Positions 5,627 through 8,310 of a stretch of DNA of 8,310 nt are shown here, piece after piece; position 1 is the stretch's first letter, and every line of letters begins with the position of its first letter. Under the pieces are notes generated by a model. It was not told the origin of the DNA. It did not search any database and saw only the letters and a program-made list of their open reading frames with translations. Origin of the DNA: Endozoicomonas sp031844845 (GTDB lineage: Bacteria; Pseudomonadota; Gammaproteobacteria; Pseudomonadales; Endozoicomonadaceae); NCBI RefSeq assembly GCF_031844845.1, contig NZ_JAVRMB020000208.1, forward strand, positions 1 through 8,310, written 5' to 3'. The position numbers and the translations under genes are program-made.

Positions 5627-5985
5627 CTATGTAATATTAAAAACGGACGTGCTTATTGATGCAAGTAAGGGGTGTTATTGCCTATCAATATAGCACCATC
5701 GAACCAAAATAGAATAAGTTACTCAGAAGACATACATCATTTTCAGCACTTTGTCTGCAGATGGCTCGCATGCCCACGCAGGATCCACAGGACTCGAGAG
5801 CCTAAAGGCCTAAAAGCGTGGGAGCGAGGTAACAGGAAACATTCGGGGATGCCTTCGGCTGCGGATGCCTTGACTAAAAAGAATTGGAACTTATTTCTGA
5901 AGGAGTGATCTAAATATTCGATTGCAAACTACCGCCTACTTACTGATTGTACTGATTGTGCAGATACTCTGAAGGAGTAATTACA
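5627..5985. other. Gene-free stretch between transposase remnant and large gene
   Basis: No credible gene is seen. The first part may be the non-coding right flank of the IS110 element, but its end cannot be fixed. The middle holds a palindromic repeat (5755-5832). The last part is the leader of the next gene, with a tandem TACTGATTG (5941-5949, 5950-5958) and two copies of CTGAAGGAGT (5897-5906 and 5969-5978), the second acting as the ribosome-binding site. No convincing sigma-70 promoter was found. Confidence 0.5.
5755..5832. repeat. Palindromic repeat left of the large gene, split by a spacer
   Basis: CTGCAGATGGCTCGCATG (5755-5772) leads into CCCACGC (5773-5779), which pairs with GCGTGGG (5816-5822) and is followed by AGCGAGGTAA. 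The same starting word CTGCAGATGGCTC and a GCATTCC-ACGCAGAGCG-GGAACAAGG palindrome occur at 7670-7711. Compared with that shorter form this copy carries an extra 30-odd bases between the arms. GCATTCCCACGC...GCGTGGGAACGAGG repeats are, from memory, widespread in sulphur-cycle and marine gammaproteobacteria. Confidence 0.6.
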
Positions 5986-5988
5986 ATG
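5969..5988 (+). promoter_or_regulatory. Ribosome-binding site deciding the start of the large gene
   Basis: GAAGGAG at 5971-5977 stands 8 nt before ATG 5986 and is a near-ideal Shine-Dalgarno. It favours ATG 5986 over the in-frame upstream start at 5956. The same CTGAAGGAGT block is present 72 bp upstream (5897-5906) but is followed by a stop-rich stretch, so it looks like an unused duplicate. Confidence 0.75.
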
Positions 5989-7593
5989 GAAGCTAATAAG
6001 TTATTGGAAAAATGGGAGTTTCAGGCACGTACTGACTCAAGTCAATCAGTGGAAGGCCGGGCAACTGCCCAGTTTACGACTAGATCTGTTAACAGAACTG
6101 AAGCTGCTCTTGCAGTGAGTAATGTTGAGGAAAGGGTAACTAATCCGCAAGGTGGCACTAATCGAATGAGATTTATCTCGCGAATGATTTCAAAATTTTC
6201 TTTATCACGAAGCCATCAAATTAGTGATAATTCTATCCCGATAACCAAGGAAAAATACAAAAGGATAGTCAATCAATTAATCCATGGGCAGCAGCTACCT
6301 CTATCAGATATCCCGTTGGAGGATATTGATAATATGGCTCTTGGTCTTCAATTCGCGGGAGTTACAACAAAAGAGATAAAACGCGATAACTACCAGATTA
6401 TTAAGCCAGGTCCGGTTATATATACTTGGGTAGCCCTGTATGGAACCACTATTTTCGATGGAACAGATCAGGGTGAGGGAGAACGTATTTCGAGCCACTT
6501 TAATTATGTTGCCCGAATACAAGCGCAAGCCGACAGGTTAAAAAAACAGGATATTCCAGTGTTGGTGATCTATTCGCAAGTCAATATGACTATGGATCAG
6601 ATTAATACCATGGAATCGGTTTTTAATGATAGTGATAATATTGTTGTTCTTAATGTTGAAAATGATTTGGGTCATCTTGAAGAGTTCAAGCTTATGAAAA
6701 ACCCTAATGGCTTTGGACTGTCATACCCTGCGAGGGAGGAATGTCAATTGATGCTGGATAGAATCAGGATAGCCGCCCTCAGAGAGGGGCAAAATACATT
6801 AGATGTAGCGAAGAAAAAAGCAAAAACAACCCATAAGACACGGGTGGAAAATACGCTGGTAAATAACCAGAACAACTCATTAATGTATATGGATACGGAC
6901 AATCACTGGTTTGAACGCATCCCATATATGGTTGCACCTGATGGCATGTACAGTGCACCAAAAATGAATCCTGAATGTGATCTGTCAAAATACGCAACGT
7001 ACTGTGAAGAACACCCTGATTTAGTTACAGAAGCCCTGAAACAAAATATTAAAAAACGTCAGGAGTTTTTGGGCAGCTATCAGGTGATTTTAGTTACAGA
7101 AGCCCTGAAACAAAATATTAAAAAACATCAGGTGTTTTTGGGCAGCTATCAGGTGATGCGCCCATGGAAAGAAGGACATCAGGAAATCAATGAACTATCA
7201 GAAGTTATAAAAAGAACTGATAAATATCGATGGAGCCAAGAAGATTCCCGAAAATCTTTCCTTTATATGTGCAAAGAGTTTAAGAAAAACTTTAACACGA
7301 TTATTGGTCAATGGAAGCAGATGAACTTACCGAATTTATCGTCATTTGGACTTGATAAGATAGAGCCAGAATCAATTTGGTGTGGTGAAAACAGCCTGAT
7401 TTCGTTCAATCTTAAAGAAAAGAGTATATTTGTCAGTAAAACGGCTTATGACCAGGCGATGCTTGACTTTCATAAACATAAATATAAACCTCATTATCTC
7501 GCAGCTCTTCAGACTTGGCGCTATTTGTTCATGGGGTATGATGAAAGCTGGAAGATAAGTGAACATCAGAATCCCTCCAAAGTCTTGCTGTGA
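5986..7593 (+). CDS. Unknown protein, possible GT-A/DXD glycosyltransferase (effector-like)
   Basis: The 535-residue product has no signal peptide or membrane helix and no family I recognise with certainty. Residues 1-85 are rich in Ser, Thr, Arg and Asn and look disordered. From 140 it reads KPGPVIYTWVALYG, comparable with the first strand (IIHFIWVGG-type) of toxin-like sugar transferases; then DIPVLVIYSQ (189-198) and NIVVLNVENDLG (218-229). DRIRIAAL (258-265) matches the D-x2-R-x-A-A-L helix that precedes the DXD motif in TcdA/TcdB-like enzymes, and SLMYMDTDNHW (298-308) carries a DTD at 303-305 as a candidate metal/nucleotide-sugar site. About 35 Lys/Asn-rich residues separate helix and DXD, where relatives have almost none; this is either an insertion or a sign the match is fortuitous. 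Residues 346-368 are repeated at 369-391. The gene is moderately AT-rich, stands alone and is bracketed by related repeats, as expected for mobile cargo or a host-directed effector. Those roles are inference. Confidence 0.5.
   Translation: MEANKLLEKWEFQARTDSSQSVEGRATAQFTTRSVNRTEAALAVSNVEERVTNPQGGTNRMRFISRMISKFSLSRSHQISDNSIPITKEKYKRIVNQLIHGQQLPLSDIPLEDIDNMALGLQFAGVTTKEIKRDNYQIIKPGPVIYTWVALYGTTIFDGTDQGEGERISSHFNYVARIQAQADRLKKQDIPVLVIYSQVNMTMDQINTMESVFNDSDNIVVLNVENDLGHLEEFKLMKNPNGFGLSYPAREECQLMLDRIRIAALREGQNTLDVAKKKAKTTHKTRVENTLVNNQNNSLMYMDTDNHWFERIPYMVAPDGMYSAPKMNPECDLSKYATYCEEHPDLVTEALKQNIKKRQEFLGSYQVILVTEALKQNIKKHQVFLGSYQVMRPWKEGHQEINELSEVIKRTDKYRWSQEDSRKSFLYMCKEFKKNFNTIIGQWKQMNLPNLSSFGLDKIEPESIWCGENSLISFNLKEKSIFVSKTAYDQAMLDFHKHKYKPHYLAALQTWRYLFMGYDESWKISEHQNPSKVLL
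7021..7158 (+). repeat. 69-bp in-frame tandem duplication inside the large gene
   Basis: Two adjacent 69-bp units (7021-7089 and 7090-7158) differ at only about three bases. Each encodes 23 residues beginning LVTEALKQNIKK and ending FLGSYQV, with RQE in the first and HQV in the second. The unit length is a multiple of three, so the frame is kept. The peptide looks like an amphipathic helix plus turn. The near identity suggests a recent event. Confidence 0.95.
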
Positions 7594-7612
7594 GTATTCT
7601 GACACTCCCAGG

Positions 7613-7717
7613 CCTATTCCTCGTTCCCACAGTCCCCGTGGGAATGCGTACCTCACCTTCACACGTTACCTGCAGATGGCTCTGCATTCCTACGCAGAGC
7701 GCAGGAACAAGGTAAGG
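7613..7717. repeat. Paired palindromic repeats after the large gene
   Basis: The left unit is TTCCCAC (7624-7630), AGTCCCC, GTGGGAA (7638-7644), preceded by CTCG and followed by TGCGTACC. The right unit, TTCCTACGCAGAGCGCAGGA plus A (7687-7707), is itself palindromic. The two lie in inverted orientation to each other, about 20 of 28 positions matching. CTGCAGATGGCTC at 7670-7682 repeats 5755-5767 exactly. The left stem could help terminate transcription of the large gene, but there is no T-run. The 7594-7798 stretch holds no credible gene. Confidence 0.65.
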
Positions 7718-7798
7718 TATTTACCGTCACCATTTCTGTACAGAAACCGAACAATACTGCTCTATATCAATACCTGGTAGTAAATCATTCAAAACAGG

Positions 7799-7828
7799 TT
7801 GAACCAATTTTGCTGAATTCGGTATAAC
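7799..7828 (+). promoter_or_regulatory. Candidate sigma-70 promoter of the uronate isomerase remnant
   Basis: TTGAAC (7799-7804) and TATAAC (7823-7828) are separated by 18 bp, each with four or five matches to the consensus boxes. It lies about 50 bp before ATG 7880. It may still drive transcription of the broken gene into the terminator at 8249-8290. Confidence 0.4.
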
Positions 7829-7879
7829 ATCTTTAGCGAAGAACTTAGCCTTTTATTTATCGGTCAGCAGGTAACCACC

Positions 7880-8178
7880 ATGTCGATCAGCTCACGCCAA
7901 ACCTATTCATTGCATCCTGACCGCCTGTTTTCTTCTGATAGCAGTATGCGCACCGTTGCCCGCGCTCTGTCAGGAGATTAAAAACCTGCCGATCATCAGT
8001 CCTCACGGGCATACTGACCCGGCCTGGTTTGCGAACAACAAGCCTTTTGGTAACCCGGCGGCTCTGCTGCTGCAGCCGGACCACTGTGTCTTCCGGATGC
8101 TGCACAGCCAGGGCATTTCCCTGGAAAGTATTGGTATCGTCAGCAAAGATCTATCGGTTGCTGTTGAACAAAAAGAAA
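7880..8178 (+). pseudogene. uxaC: Uronate isomerase, truncated and frameshifted N-terminal fragment
   Basis: ATG 7880 opens MSISSRQTYSLHPDRLFSSD, then SMRTVARAL, but the frame meets TAA at 7979-7981 after 33 codons. In the next frame from 7971 the family sequence continues: QEIKNLPIISPHGHTDPAWF, NNKPFGNPAALLLQPDH and FRMLHSQGISLESIGI. Family members read L-Y-Q/A-E-I at this point, so one tyrosine-type codon has lost two bases at 7970. PHGHTDP carries the HxH metal-binding motif of the amidohydrolase-fold uronate isomerases, which interconvert glucuronate/galacturonate with the ketoacids fructuronate/tagaturonate. The match fades near VAVEQ (about 8170) and the hairpin repeat begins at 8181, leaving only about 97 of some 470 residues. 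The gene is dead; loss of hexuronate use through this copy follows if no other copy exists. Confidence 0.8.
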
Positions 8179-8180
8179 AA

Positions 8181-8218
8181 AGGACACCCATAAATTCTTA
8201 TGACTTTATGGGTGTCTT
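8181..8218. repeat. Hairpin repeat, AGGACAYCCATAAA family, short copy
   Basis: AGGACACCCATAAA (8181-8194) pairs over 14 bp with TTTATGGGTGTCTT (8205-8218), with one G-U, around a 10-nt loop. The nested ATCCAT/ATGGAT stem of the copies at 2068 and 5011 is absent. It immediately follows the last recognisable codons of the uronate isomerase fragment. Confidence 0.8.
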
Positions 8219-8248
8219 GAATTTGGAATTCTGTTTTTTTGCCATAAC

Positions 8249-8290
8249 AAAAACCGCCTATTGTTATCCTCGTTACGATAGGCGGTTTTT
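8249..8290 (+). terminator. Strong intrinsic terminator, probably bidirectional
   Basis: AAAAACCGCCTAT (8249-8261) and ATAGGCGGTTTTT (8278-8290) form a perfect 13-bp stem with a 16-nt loop. The GC-rich core followed by five T on the plus strand, and the mirrored A-run giving T on the minus strand, allow termination both ways. It may be the surviving terminator of the uronate isomerase gene, or of a gene beyond the window edge. Confidence 0.85.
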
Positions 8291-8310
8291 GTATGAATCT
8301 TTATTACTCT

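Noticed and set aside
5672..5908. 78-codon open frame before the large gene
   Set aside because: It crosses the palindromic repeat at 5755-5832 and encodes no recognisable domain; no good ribosome-binding site.
7559..7780. Open frames on both strands over the end of the large gene and the paired palindromes
   Set aside because: Both are translations of palindromic repeats and overlap the end of the supported gene.
7887..8191. Minus-strand open frames opposite the uronate isomerase remnant
   Set aside because: The plus strand carries the clear family motifs including PHGHTDP; the antisense frames overlap each other and match nothing.

Overview
The window looks like an accessory, decay-rich stretch of a gammaproteobacterial chromosome. 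Intact genes are few (four convincing ones). They are separated by truncated, frameshifted gene pieces and by several families of short palindromic repeats. The mix of a Mu-type phage remnant, an IS110-type transposase remnant, many hairpin repeats and a possible effector gene would fit a marine host-associated lineage such as Endozoicomonas. That placement is an inference from memory, not a search.

Layout. 1-147: a short palindromic repeat, then the ribosome-binding region of the first gene. 148-984: an AT-rich orphan gene whose product reads as a proteasome-like Ntn-hydrolase. 985-2361: a graveyard holding an inverted-repeat element (1021-1160), a tail fragment that resembles a superinfection immunity protein, a frameshifted C-terminal piece of a Mu gp29-like (DUF935) portal protein, and a hairpin repeat (2068-2122). 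2362-3369: an intact zinc alcohol dehydrogenase. 3607-4923: an intact PLP-dependent decarboxylase of the histidine decarboxylase type that carries a twin-arginine signal. 5011-5626: another hairpin repeat abutting a piece of a CopA-like multicopper oxidase, which is joined directly to the C-terminal third of an IS110-family transposase. 5986-7593: an intact 535-residue protein of unknown family, with marks of a GT-A/DXD glycosyltransferase and a recent 69-bp in-frame duplication. It is bracketed by related palindromic repeats. 7880-8178: the N-terminal fragment of a uronate isomerase gene, frameshifted and then cut off by a third hairpin repeat. 8249-8290: a strong intrinsic terminator.

The dehydrogenase and the decarboxylase lie on the same strand 237 bp apart (222 bp plus a few alternative-start codons) with a terminator-like hairpin between them, so a shared transcript is possible but not shown. 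The other intact genes stand alone. The unifying theme is repeats at breakpoints: copies or single arms of one hairpin family (core AGGACAYCCATAAA) sit next to nearly every truncated gene, which suggests they mark or cause the rearrangements. The most interesting items are the proteasome-like orphan, the Tat-targeted PLP decarboxylase, and the repeat-bracketed putative glycosyltransferase.
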